Below, piece by piece: positions 1 through 5,393 of a stretch of 7,367 nt of DNA. The notes beneath the pieces are model-generated. The model was not told where the DNA came from. It did not search any database and saw only the letters and a program-made list of their open reading frames with translations. A program made the position numbers and the translations under genes. Within the stretch, counting starts at the first letter, position 1; every line of letters starts with the position of its first letter. The stretch is from Candidatus Colwelliibacteriota bacterium (lineage in GTDB: Bacteria; Patescibacteriota; Minisyncoccia; UBA6257; Colwellbacteraceae), in contig JACOTQ010000052.1 in NCBI GenBank assembly GCA_016178255.1, positions 1 to 7,367 of the forward strand, in the 5' to 3' direction.

Positions 1-132
1 AAATTGAGCTAGCGCTTCAGCTATAGTATGCGTTCTCTTGGCGGTAGCCGGGTAAGGATCAATCCGCGCTTTTTTGAGCGCTTCGAGTTTCTTGAGCCGG
101 TCTTGGTACAGCTGTTCTTCTTTTTCCGTCAT
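1..132 (-). CDS. lysS: Lysyl-tRNA synthetase, N-terminal fragment (partial at left edge)
   Basis: Read on the minus strand from ATG at 132-130, the sequence gives 44 codons with no stop before the window edge. It begins M-T-E-K-E-E-Q-L-Y-Q-D-R-L-K-K-L-E-A-L and contains the I-D-P-Y-P block at residues 24-28. A charged helix of the type R-L-x-K-L-x-x-L-(K)-x-x-G-I-D-P-Y-P is the typical N-terminus of class II lysyl-tRNA synthetases, just before the OB-fold anticodon-binding domain. The enzyme charges tRNA-Lys in the cytoplasm. Only the N-terminal helix is visible, so no catalytic motif can be checked, and the assignment rests on this signature alone. One deviation is seen: Arg replaces the usual Gly in the A-R-I-D-P-Y-P stretch. 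The ATG is preceded by an extended -10 promoter only 6 nt away and by no Shine-Dalgarno, so the mRNA may be leaderless. The gene is divergent from the surface-protein cluster. Confidence 0.82.
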   Translation of the reverse strand, partial: MTEKEEQLYQDRLKKLEALKKARIDPYPATAKRTHTIAEALAQF

Positions 133-138
133 ACATTC

Positions 139-147
139 ATTATAACA
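139..147 (-). promoter_or_regulatory. Extended -10 promoter of lysS
   Basis: The minus strand reads TGTTATAAT, a perfect extended -10 (TG-N-TATAAT). It is followed by 6 nt (GAATGT) and then the lysS ATG at 132. A transcription start at the usual distance downstream of the -10 would fall on or within a base or two of the start codon. No -35 match is seen at 16-18 nt, where a GC hairpin sits instead. An extended -10 can work without a -35. Confidence 0.6.
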
Positions 148-151
148 TAAA

Positions 152-169
152 CCCCTCGTTAGCGAGGGG
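152..169. repeat. GC-rich 7-bp inverted repeat (hairpin) in the lysS/surface-gene intergenic region
   Basis: CCCCTCG (152-158), a 4-nt loop and CGAGGGG (163-169) form a perfect 7-bp stem in otherwise AT-rich DNA. No T-run follows on the plus strand, and no gene on either strand ends just before it, so it is not an ordinary intrinsic terminator. It covers the region where a lysS -35 element would lie. It could be an operator, a dispersed palindromic repeat, or a boundary between the divergent units. Confidence 0.5.
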
Positions 170-187
170 CTACCAATATTCTAAATA

Positions 188-218
188 CCAAATTCTATAT
201 TCCAAATTCTATATTCTA
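188..218. repeat. Perfect 14-bp tandem repeat (two copies) with a 20-bp inverted match at 2115-2134
   Basis: CCAAATTCTATATT occurs at 188-201 and again, immediately adjacent and identical, at 202-215. The 20 bases at 199-218 are the exact reverse complement of 2115-2134. The 12-mer ATTCCAAATTCT (199-210) recurs in direct orientation at 2207-2218, inside the signal-peptide region of the third surface gene. The AT-rich, heptad-like composition (ATTCTAA/ATTCCAA variants) suggests a dispersed low-complexity element. Confidence 0.75.
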
Positions 219-251
219 TATATCGCGGTCGCGGTAGCAAGTGTTTTATTT
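192..251 (+). other. In-frame coding extension: probable signal peptide of the first surface gene, lacking a canonical start codon
   Basis: The frame of the gene starting at 252 is open upstream to about position 96. From 201 it translates as S-K-F-Y-I-L-Y-I-A-V-A-V-A-S-V-L-F and joins M-N-N-A-K-A|V-T at 252. This is a textbook signal peptide: a basic residue, a hydrophobic core, and an A-x-A signal-peptidase site at residues 4-6 of the ATG-started form. There is no ATG, GTG, TTG or CTG in this frame upstream of 252. Only ATT (192 and 213), ATC (222) and ATA could initiate, and no Shine-Dalgarno is visible. The segment overlaps the 14-bp tandem repeat. Confidence 0.6.
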
Positions 252-1115
252 ATGAATAACGCGAAGGCCGTCACAATATCACCATTAAATTTTGAGCTAA
301 ACGGTAACCCTGGAGATACGGTTTCAAACTTAGTTAGGGTGTATAACGATTTAGATGTTGGAATAGGGGTTGCTATGGAAACGCAGGATTTCGTATCAGC
401 CGGAGAACAAGGGCAAGTACTGATAAAAGGTCACGAAGAATCTGGCACATATAGTTTAGCGAATTGGGTATCATTAAGTCCTCAAACTTTTTCACTAGCA
501 CCCCATTCTTCTCAAACGGTTGAATTCACCGTAAAAATTCCGGCCGGAGGCGAGCCTGGTGGGCATTACGCTTCGGTATTAGCAACAGTTTCCGGAGAAG
601 CTCCAGGCGGAGGGGTGGGTATTAATCAGAAAGTTGGAGCTCTACTTCTCCTAAGTGTCGCTGGTGAAATTTCAGAAAATCTTGGTTTGGTTGATTTCAA
701 TCCTGACTCGGGCTTTACGGAATATGGTCCGGAAAAACTTATCGCGCGTTTCAAAAATGAGGGCACTGTTCACTTGAAACCACGAGGCTTTGTTATCATA
801 AAAAATGTCCTTGGCAACGAAGTAGTAAAGATGGATTTACCACAACTTAATGTTTTGCCCCAAAGCGCTAGGACAGTAGATATTCCCCTAAAAATAGAGG
901 GTCAGTTCGGTAGGTATGAAGCTACATTGGCCGCGATTTATGGCGCTACCAATGAGCCTTTGTCAGCTATTACAGTTTATTGGGTAATACCATATAAACT
1001 TTTAGCAGTGTATGGGGGAGTCTTATTAGTACTTCTTATATTGGCTTACAGGGGAAGAAAAAGGGTGGGATTGGCTTTAAGAATATTATTCAAGGGAGAA
1101 CAAAAGTCTAGTTAA
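252..1115 (+). CDS. Membrane-anchored two-domain surface protein, WxL-interacting-protein-like (DUF916/DUF3324 style)
   Basis: The product is 287 aa from the only canonical start. Residues 7-140 look like an immunoglobulin-like beta-sandwich of the DUF916 type. It opens with S-P-L-N-F-E-L-N-G-N-P-G-D-T, followed by a V-Y-N-D strand and later W-V-S-L-S-P-Q-T-F-S-L-A-P-x-S-S-Q-T-V and P-G-G-H-Y-A-S-V. Residues 145-245 form a second beta domain with F-K-N-E-G-T-V-H and a V-L-G-N-E-V turn, like the DUF3324 half of WxL-interacting proteins. A transmembrane helix (about 247-266) and a basic tail (R-G-R-K-R) put the body outside the cell. That topology needs an N-terminal signal peptide, which this start lacks but the upstream in-frame codons supply (A-K-A cleavage site at residues 4-6). 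In Firmicutes, WxL-interacting proteins bind wall and WxL partners; here the partner is unknown. The next gene follows after 30 nt in the same orientation. The family call comes from recognised sequence patterns, not from a search. Confidence 0.72.
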   Translation: MNNAKAVTISPLNFELNGNPGDTVSNLVRVYNDLDVGIGVAMETQDFVSAGEQGQVLIKGHEESGTYSLANWVSLSPQTFSLAPHSSQTVEFTVKIPAGGEPGGHYASVLATVSGEAPGGGVGINQKVGALLLLSVAGEISENLGLVDFNPDSGFTEYGPEKLIARFKNEGTVHLKPRGFVIIKNVLGNEVVKMDLPQLNVLPQSARTVDIPLKIEGQFGRYEATLAAIYGATNEPLSAITVYWVIPYKLLAVYGGVLLVLLILAYRGRKRVGLALRILFKGEQKSS

Positions 1116-1145
1116 TTTCTCTGGGCGTCAGTTTATGAACTATGT

Positions 1146-2108
1146 ATGTTCTATATCCAATTATGGAAAAAAGAAACAATCGCTTTGCTTTTCTTACTGG
1201 CAGTAGTTTTATGGCAAGGAAGTCAACATACAACTAAAGCATCCCACACGCTTGAAACACAGCCGCAACGTGGAGGAGTAGGGATTTCCATTACCATTGA
1301 AGGAGGCGGTGCTTCATCTGTGCCTCAATTAGACCAACCTTCACAGAAAGGAGGCGGAGGTCCGGGCGTGAGCGCTATTCCTGCTCCGGCAACGGTGGTA
1401 CTAAAAGGTTTCAGCTATCCGGAAGCATTAGTCACTTTCTTGAAAAACGGAGCTACTATTGGTAATACTCTGTCCGATAAAAATGGTGTCTTCGAAAAAA
1501 CAATCGAGACTGACCCGGGCATCTCGACTTTCGGTATCTGGGGAAAGGATCAACTTGGTATCAATTCTCAAACCACTAACATTACAATCAGCCTTATAAG
1601 CGGGACAAAAACTACTGTATCGAATGTGGTCTTAAGTCCTACGATATCCGCCGACAAAAACGCGGTTACTCAAGGAAAGAAAATCACTATCTTCGGCAGC
1701 GCCACGCCCAAAAGCGATGTGAGGATATTTAATAACTATTCTCCCGGACAGTTACTCGCGCCCATAAAAGCAGAGGAGAACGGTCACTGGGAATATGTTT
1801 TGGAGACCTTAGAACTTCAGGCGGGGGAGTATTCATTAAAAGTAAACTCCCAACTTGAAGTCTTAGGTTTGATTTCCGCTTTTTCAAGTGACGTCTTATT
1901 CAATGTCGAAAGAAAAAGCTGTTTTGGCTCTGATTTAAACAATGATGGTAAAATTGATACGGCTGATTTCTCTATCTTGATGTTTTATTGGAATAAACCA
2001 TTGCCGAAAACAAGAGATGTGTCGGTAAACAGCTGCGTAGACACAGACGACGACGGGTTTGTAAGCTTAGCTGATTTTTCAGTAATGATGTACAAATGGA
2101 CGGGATAG
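1146..2108 (+). CDS. Secreted two-Ig-domain protein with C-terminal type-I-like dockerin
   Basis: The product is 320 aa. Residues 1-32 form a signal peptide: W-K-K-E, then the core T-I-A-L-L-F-L-L-A-V-V-L-W, with probable cleavage near T-K-A|S. A Gly/Ser/Pro-rich linker spans 42-80. Two bacterial Ig-like domains follow: about 81-150 (V-V-L-K-G-F-S-Y-P-E-A-L-V-T) and about 160-255 (G-S-A-T-P-K-S-D-V-R-I, then G-H-W-E-Y). The C-terminus (258-320) is a dockerin with two calcium-loop repeats. D263-x-N265-x-D267-G and D274 are followed by F-S-I-L-M-F-Y-W; D299-x-D301-x-D303-G and D310 are followed by F-S-V-M-M-Y-K-W. Dockerins bind cohesins in a Ca2+-dependent way, and the next two genes encode cohesin proteins, so they are the natural partners. 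The only two cysteines (C259, C297) flank the repeats and could form a disulfide. There is no transmembrane anchor or enzymatic domain. ATG 1146 is the first start in frame after the preceding stop; no clear Shine-Dalgarno is seen. Confidence 0.85.
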   Translation: MFYIQLWKKETIALLFLLAVVLWQGSQHTTKASHTLETQPQRGGVGISITIEGGGASSVPQLDQPSQKGGGGPGVSAIPAPATVVLKGFSYPEALVTFLKNGATIGNTLSDKNGVFEKTIETDPGISTFGIWGKDQLGINSQTTNITISLISGTKTTVSNVVLSPTISADKNAVTQGKKITIFGSATPKSDVRIFNNYSPGQLLAPIKAEENGHWEYVLETLELQAGEYSLKVNSQLEVLGLISAFSSDVLFNVERKSCFGSDLNNDGKIDTADFSILMFYWNKPLPKTRDVSVNSCVDTDDDGFVSLADFSVMMYKWTG

Positions 2109-2114
2109 CGAAGT

Positions 2115-2134
2115 TAGAATATAGAATTTGGAAT
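2115..2134. repeat. 20-bp inverted copy of the 199-218 repeat
   Basis: These 20 bases are the exact reverse complement of 199-218. They lie just after the dockerin gene stop (2106-2108). A degenerate continuation (GAATTTTGAATATGG) runs to about 2145. The two copies bracket the first two surface genes in opposite orientation, about 1.9 kb apart. Confidence 0.7.
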
Positions 2135-2135
2135 T

Positions 2136-2163
2136 TTGAATATGGATACACAAAAAATATAAT
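2136..2163 (+). promoter_or_regulatory. Sigma70-type promoter before the first cohesin gene
   Basis: TTGAAT (2136-2141, 4/6 to the -35 consensus), a 16-nt spacer and a perfect TATAAT (2158-2163) lie immediately before ATG 2167. The start codon is only 3 nt from the -10, so initiation at 2167 would be at or slightly upstream of the expected transcript start. The second in-frame ATG at 2200 would have a leader of about 30 nt. The -35 lies in the AT-rich repeat tail, so part of the promoter may derive from the repeat. Confidence 0.5.
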
Positions 2164-2166
2164 CGA

Positions 2167-3303
2167 ATGAAGAAGTTTTTAACTGCGCATTTTAATCTCA
2201 TGCGAAATTCCAAATTCTTTCTTGTGTTCCTATCTTCTATCTTCTATATATTATATTCTGCGCCTGTGGCGCTCGCCGCCACGCTTTACTTCTACCCTCA
2301 AAATTTGGACGTCTTCCAGGGAGAAAACGTTGTTTTAGAGGTTCGTTTGAACACTGACGGAGAAACTATAAATGCCTTAGAAGTTGAAGGAGGATTAGCA
2401 GGAGAAAATATGACAATAGATTCAGCTGATACTTCCAACTCTTTGGTTAGAATTTTTATTGAGCCAGCGCGAACAGACGGCAAAAAATTCCGTTTCATAG
2501 GAGGCGCGCCAGGGGGATTCAATGGAGTAGGAATAATAGGCAGATTGAACTTAACGGCCTTGGCAACGGGCAACAATGCCATTTCGTTCAATGAGCCGGT
2601 TAAAATATTTACCAACTCGGAAAAAGCCACCCAATCAGCTGTGAAATTCTTAGGCGCGACTTTTAACGTCATTGACAAGCCTGAGGGTTATATTGAGCTT
2701 TCCTCGAGAACTCATGCTAAACAAAACGCCTGGCATAACGCAAAGGAAGTAAACATACATTGGGATTTAGCGCCGGGAGCAGAATATAGTTATCTCGTGA
2801 GCCTTGACCAAACCGCGGTTCCTGACGAAATAGCGGATAAGCCAGCAGGAGACAAGCTTTGGTTAGGCGATATAGCTCTAAACGATTTGACGGATGGCAT
2901 CTATTATTTCACTGTTAAAGAAATAGGAAGTCATATCGTTTCTCGCTACAGCATTTTTCAAGATGTTACGCCTCCGGAGTGGGTAAGTATAACCTTAAAT
3001 AAAGGCACGCCTGAAACAGAAAATAAGAGTTACGTAAGTTTCCTGGCTAAAGACTCGACCTCTGGCATAGATTATTACGAAATAAAAATAGATGATGGAA
3101 TTTTTGAACAAGTTCCGCCGCCGAATTATATCGTGAACAAGACGGATTTCCGGAGAATAGTTATCAAGGCTTACGACAGAGCTGGTAACACTGTTGAACA
3201 ATCAATAGAAACGAAGGGTGGGAATTACTCTGTTTGGATAGGTTCCGCCTTTGTTATTTTAATAATATTCTCAATATTCATCATAAGATTCCGCAAAATC
3301 TGA
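2167..3303 (+). CDS. Membrane-anchored cohesin-domain surface protein
   Basis: The product is 378 aa. The signal peptide ends at V-A-L-A (34-37)|A. From M1 it would be 37 residues and from M12 (ATG 2200) 26, the more usual size, so the start is uncertain. Residues 39-170 form a cohesin-like beta-sandwich: A-T-L-Y-F-Y-P-Q-N-L-D-V-F-Q-G-E-N-V-V at its start, V-R-L-N-T-D-G-E-T-I-N-A-L-E, and R-F-I-G-G-A-P-G-G-F-N-G-V-G-I-I-G later. Two Ig/fibronectin-like domains follow (about 172-265 and 268-348). The second carries D-S-T-S-G-I-D-Y-Y-E-I-K-I and A-Y-D-R-A-G-N, typical of bacterial surface Ig repeats. A transmembrane helix (about 356-374) and a short basic tail R-F-R-K-I anchor it with the body outside. 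Cohesins bind dockerins, and the gene before it encodes one. The next gene is a paralogue with the same domain order. The TGA stop also supplies the TG of the next promoter. Confidence 0.82.
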   Translation: MKKFLTAHFNLMRNSKFFLVFLSSIFYILYSAPVALAATLYFYPQNLDVFQGENVVLEVRLNTDGETINALEVEGGLAGENMTIDSADTSNSLVRIFIEPARTDGKKFRFIGGAPGGFNGVGIIGRLNLTALATGNNAISFNEPVKIFTNSEKATQSAVKFLGATFNVIDKPEGYIELSSRTHAKQNAWHNAKEVNIHWDLAPGAEYSYLVSLDQTAVPDEIADKPAGDKLWLGDIALNDLTDGIYYFTVKEIGSHIVSRYSIFQDVTPPEWVSITLNKGTPETENKSYVSFLAKDSTSGIDYYEIKIDDGIFEQVPPPNYIVNKTDFRRIVIKAYDRAGNTVEQSIETKGGNYSVWIGSAFVILIIFSIFIIRFRKI

Positions 3304-3309
3304 TATAAT
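3301..3309 (+). promoter_or_regulatory. Extended -10 promoter of the second cohesin gene, overlapping the previous stop codon
   Basis: TGATATAAT is a perfect extended -10 whose TGA is the stop codon of the preceding gene (3301-3303). The -10 ends 8 nt before GTG 3318, so the transcript would begin at or 1-2 nt before the start codon. No convincing -35 lies 16-18 nt upstream. A weak AAGG at 3311-3314 is the only Shine-Dalgarno-like sequence and is too close to the GTG to be convincing. Confidence 0.55.
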
Positions 3310-3317
3310 AAAGGCAG

Positions 3318-5393
3318 GTGTTCAAGAATTTCGTAATTTATAGCGTTCTCGCAACTCTGCTTTTTGCGCCGTTTATCGGGGGCGGCTTCCACGCTAATGC
3401 CCAAGAGCAAAGCGGAGCATCATTGTTTCTAAGACCCTCGTCGGGAACTTTTATAGTTAACAACACTTTTGATGTCTCAATAATACTGAATACCAACAAC
3501 AGGTCTGTTAATGCCATTGATGCCATATTGGCGTTTCCGCCCGATAAGTTGCAAGTTGTCTCACCATCTTTAGGAAAATCAATCGTAGGCATCTGGGCAA
3601 CACCGCCAACGTTCAATAACCAAGACGGGACACTGCGTTTTCAAGGCGGAATTCCTTCTCCCGGAATAAACACTTCAAGTGGGGTCATCTCGACAATCAC
3701 TTTCAGGGTAAAATCCGTGGGAACTGCGACTGTAAATATTCTTGACAAGTCTAAGGTTTTTTTAAACGATGGCTTAGGTACCGACATCCTCACCGATAAA
3801 AGCGGAGGTATATACAATTTGGTCCTCCCGCCTCCGGCTGGGCCTTCAACAATTTCGCCGACCCACCCCGACCAAACGCAGTGGTATACAAATAACACCA
3901 TCATCTTTGAATGGGCAGGGGAGGATAAGGTAAGCGGATACAGCTATATGTTGAATGATGAACCGGTTGATACCCCGGACGATATTTCGGAAGGTCAGAC
4001 TACCGGGGTTGCTTTTAAAAATGTCCAAGACGGTACTCATTATTTCCACATAAAATCAATCAAAAATGGAACATGGGGAGGCGTAAGCCACTACGCCGTA
4101 AAAATTGACGCAACTGCCCCGGCCGAATTTAAAATAAACATTTCCCCTGGTCCAAAAACCACAAGCAAGCTCCCGGTAATAGACTTCGTAACAACCGACA
4201 ATTTGTCCGGAATTGACCATTATGAACTGAAGATTATTCCACTGGATCCTCAAAATCTTAAGCCCTTAGGAGAAGACCAGCGTTTCTTCGTGGAAACGCA
4301 GGGCCGCTTTATACCCGAAGAACTTGGATTGGGAAATTATGACGTCATTGTGAGAGCCCACGACAAAGCGGGTAACGTAAGAGAGGTGGCTCAATCTTTA
4401 AACATTGTAAATCCTTTTTTCAGCATATCCGATTCCGGTTTAATAATACTCGGAAAGTTTTCTATGCCTTGGGTAGCTTTATTTATTACAGGCGTTCTCA
4501 TGATGCTCATTCTTATGTATACCCTCTGGATTATATTTAGAAAACACAAGGGCCGCGAAATTAAAGAACTGGAAATCGCTCTTAAGGACCCCGCGATAAA
4601 AGAAAGGCTTAAATACCTTAGAGAAAAGCATAAAATCTACGCAACGAAAGGCGCTAAAGCATTAGCAATTATTTTAGTGATAGGAGGCATCTTCGCTGGT
4701 AATATTGCTGTCTCGAGAGCCCAAACCGATGGCGCCAGCTTCACTAAATTAGTACCGCCGGTTATAACAACGACTCCCAAGAAAATAACTAACGACCAGC
4801 TGTTTTATATCGGTGGAAACACGGAAATAACAGGAGGTCAGGTCATTATCTACATTCAAAACGTTCAAGATAATCAAGTTTTAAACGCCACGGTAGACTC
4901 TGACGAAAAGGGTACTTGGTTTTACACGCATGGGTCGCCTCTCACAAGCGGTAACTACCTCGTTTGGACACAACTTAAGGTCGGCAACGAATTTTCCCCG
5001 CCGAGTCCGGCCGAAGAAATAACTGTCAACCGCACCGCTTTCCAAATCGGAGCCTCGCTCGTAAGCTATGAAGAGATTTACTTCCTATTTTCACTACTTC
5101 TCTTCGCGATAGTTCTAATCCTTGCGTACTTAAATGTTTACCACTACTACAAGAGCCGCGGCAAAGACGAGCGCGTAATGAAAGAAATCAAAGAAGCGGA
5201 AGAGGCTATTAAAGTCGGCTTCATAACTCTGCAACGTGATATTGCCGGAGAATTAGCAATCATCCATAACGTCAAGCTTAGTAAGGAAATCTCTAAAGAG
5301 GAGGCAGAAAAAGAAAAGCAATTGCTCGAAGATTTAGAGACGGTAAACGAATATATCAAAAAAGAGGTTTCTGATATCCGGAAAACAGCATAG
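3318..5393 (+). CDS. Large three-helix membrane protein with N-terminal cohesin and a fused second Ig module
   Basis: The product is 691 aa from a GTG start placed directly before a good signal peptide (residues 1-28, A-N-A|Q). The cohesin spans about 33-168: A-S-L-F-L-R-P-S-S-G-T-F, D-V-S-I-I-L-N-T-N-N-R-S-V-N-A-I-D, F-Q-G-G-I-P-S-P-G-I, and S-T-I-T-F-R-V-K. Two Ig/fibronectin-like domains follow (about 185-262 and 268-365, with D-N-L-S-G-I-D-H-Y-E-L-K and A-H-D-K-A-G-N). Then come TM1 (384-407), a charged cytoplasmic helix (408-446), TM2 (447-465), another extracellular Ig-like domain (about 470-570), TM3 (587-608) and a Lys/Glu-rich cytoplasmic coiled coil (612-690). Basic residues flanking each helix agree with this topology. 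The first half parallels the preceding protein. TM2 ends in S-R-A|Q like a signal peptide, so the gene looks like a fusion of two secreted-protein genes. The role is probably a membrane scaffold for dockerin partners; this is inferred. It converges on fmt with a 38-bp overlap. Confidence 0.82.
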   Translation: MFKNFVIYSVLATLLFAPFIGGGFHANAQEQSGASLFLRPSSGTFIVNNTFDVSIILNTNNRSVNAIDAILAFPPDKLQVVSPSLGKSIVGIWATPPTFNNQDGTLRFQGGIPSPGINTSSGVISTITFRVKSVGTATVNILDKSKVFLNDGLGTDILTDKSGGIYNLVLPPPAGPSTISPTHPDQTQWYTNNTIIFEWAGEDKVSGYSYMLNDEPVDTPDDISEGQTTGVAFKNVQDGTHYFHIKSIKNGTWGGVSHYAVKIDATAPAEFKINISPGPKTTSKLPVIDFVTTDNLSGIDHYELKIIPLDPQNLKPLGEDQRFFVETQGRFIPEELGLGNYDVIVRAHDKAGNVREVAQSLNIVNPFFSISDSGLIILGKFSMPWVALFITGVLMMLILMYTLWIIFRKHKGREIKELEIALKDPAIKERLKYLREKHKIYATKGAKALAIILVIGGIFAGNIAVSRAQTDGASFTKLVPPVITTTPKKITNDQLFYIGGNTEITGGQVIIYIQNVQDNQVLNATVDSDEKGTWFYTHGSPLTSGNYLVWTQLKVGNEFSPPSPAEEITVNRTAFQIGASLVSYEEIYFLFSLLLFAIVLILAYLNVYHYYKSRGKDERVMKEIKEAEEAIKVGFITLQRDIAGELAIIHNVKLSKEISKEEAEKEKQLLEDLETVNEYIKKEVSDIRKTA

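Noticed and set aside
152..169. Hairpin as a rho-independent terminator
   Set aside because: No transcript from a visible gene ends there and no T-run follows on the plus strand. On the minus strand it precedes, rather than follows, a gene.
188..218. CRISPR-like or phage attachment-site interpretation of the repeats
   Set aside because: Two adjacent 14-mers have no spacers, no cas or integrase gene is nearby, and no tRNA gene is present.
2298..2678. 126-codon antisense open frame inside the first cohesin gene
   Set aside because: The plus-strand protein has a clear signal peptide, cohesin and anchor. The antisense frame has no recognisable domain or promoter and is a shadow.
1146..5393. Classical cellulosome gene cluster
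   Set aside because: No glycoside hydrolase, carbohydrate-binding module or multi-cohesin scaffoldin is present; each receptor has one cohesin and the dockerin protein has only Ig-like domains.
5356..5393. Frameshift or mis-called end because fmt and the cohesin gene overlap by 38 bp
   Set aside because: Both reading frames are intact and both C-termini look natural; convergent overlaps of this size are common in compact genomes.
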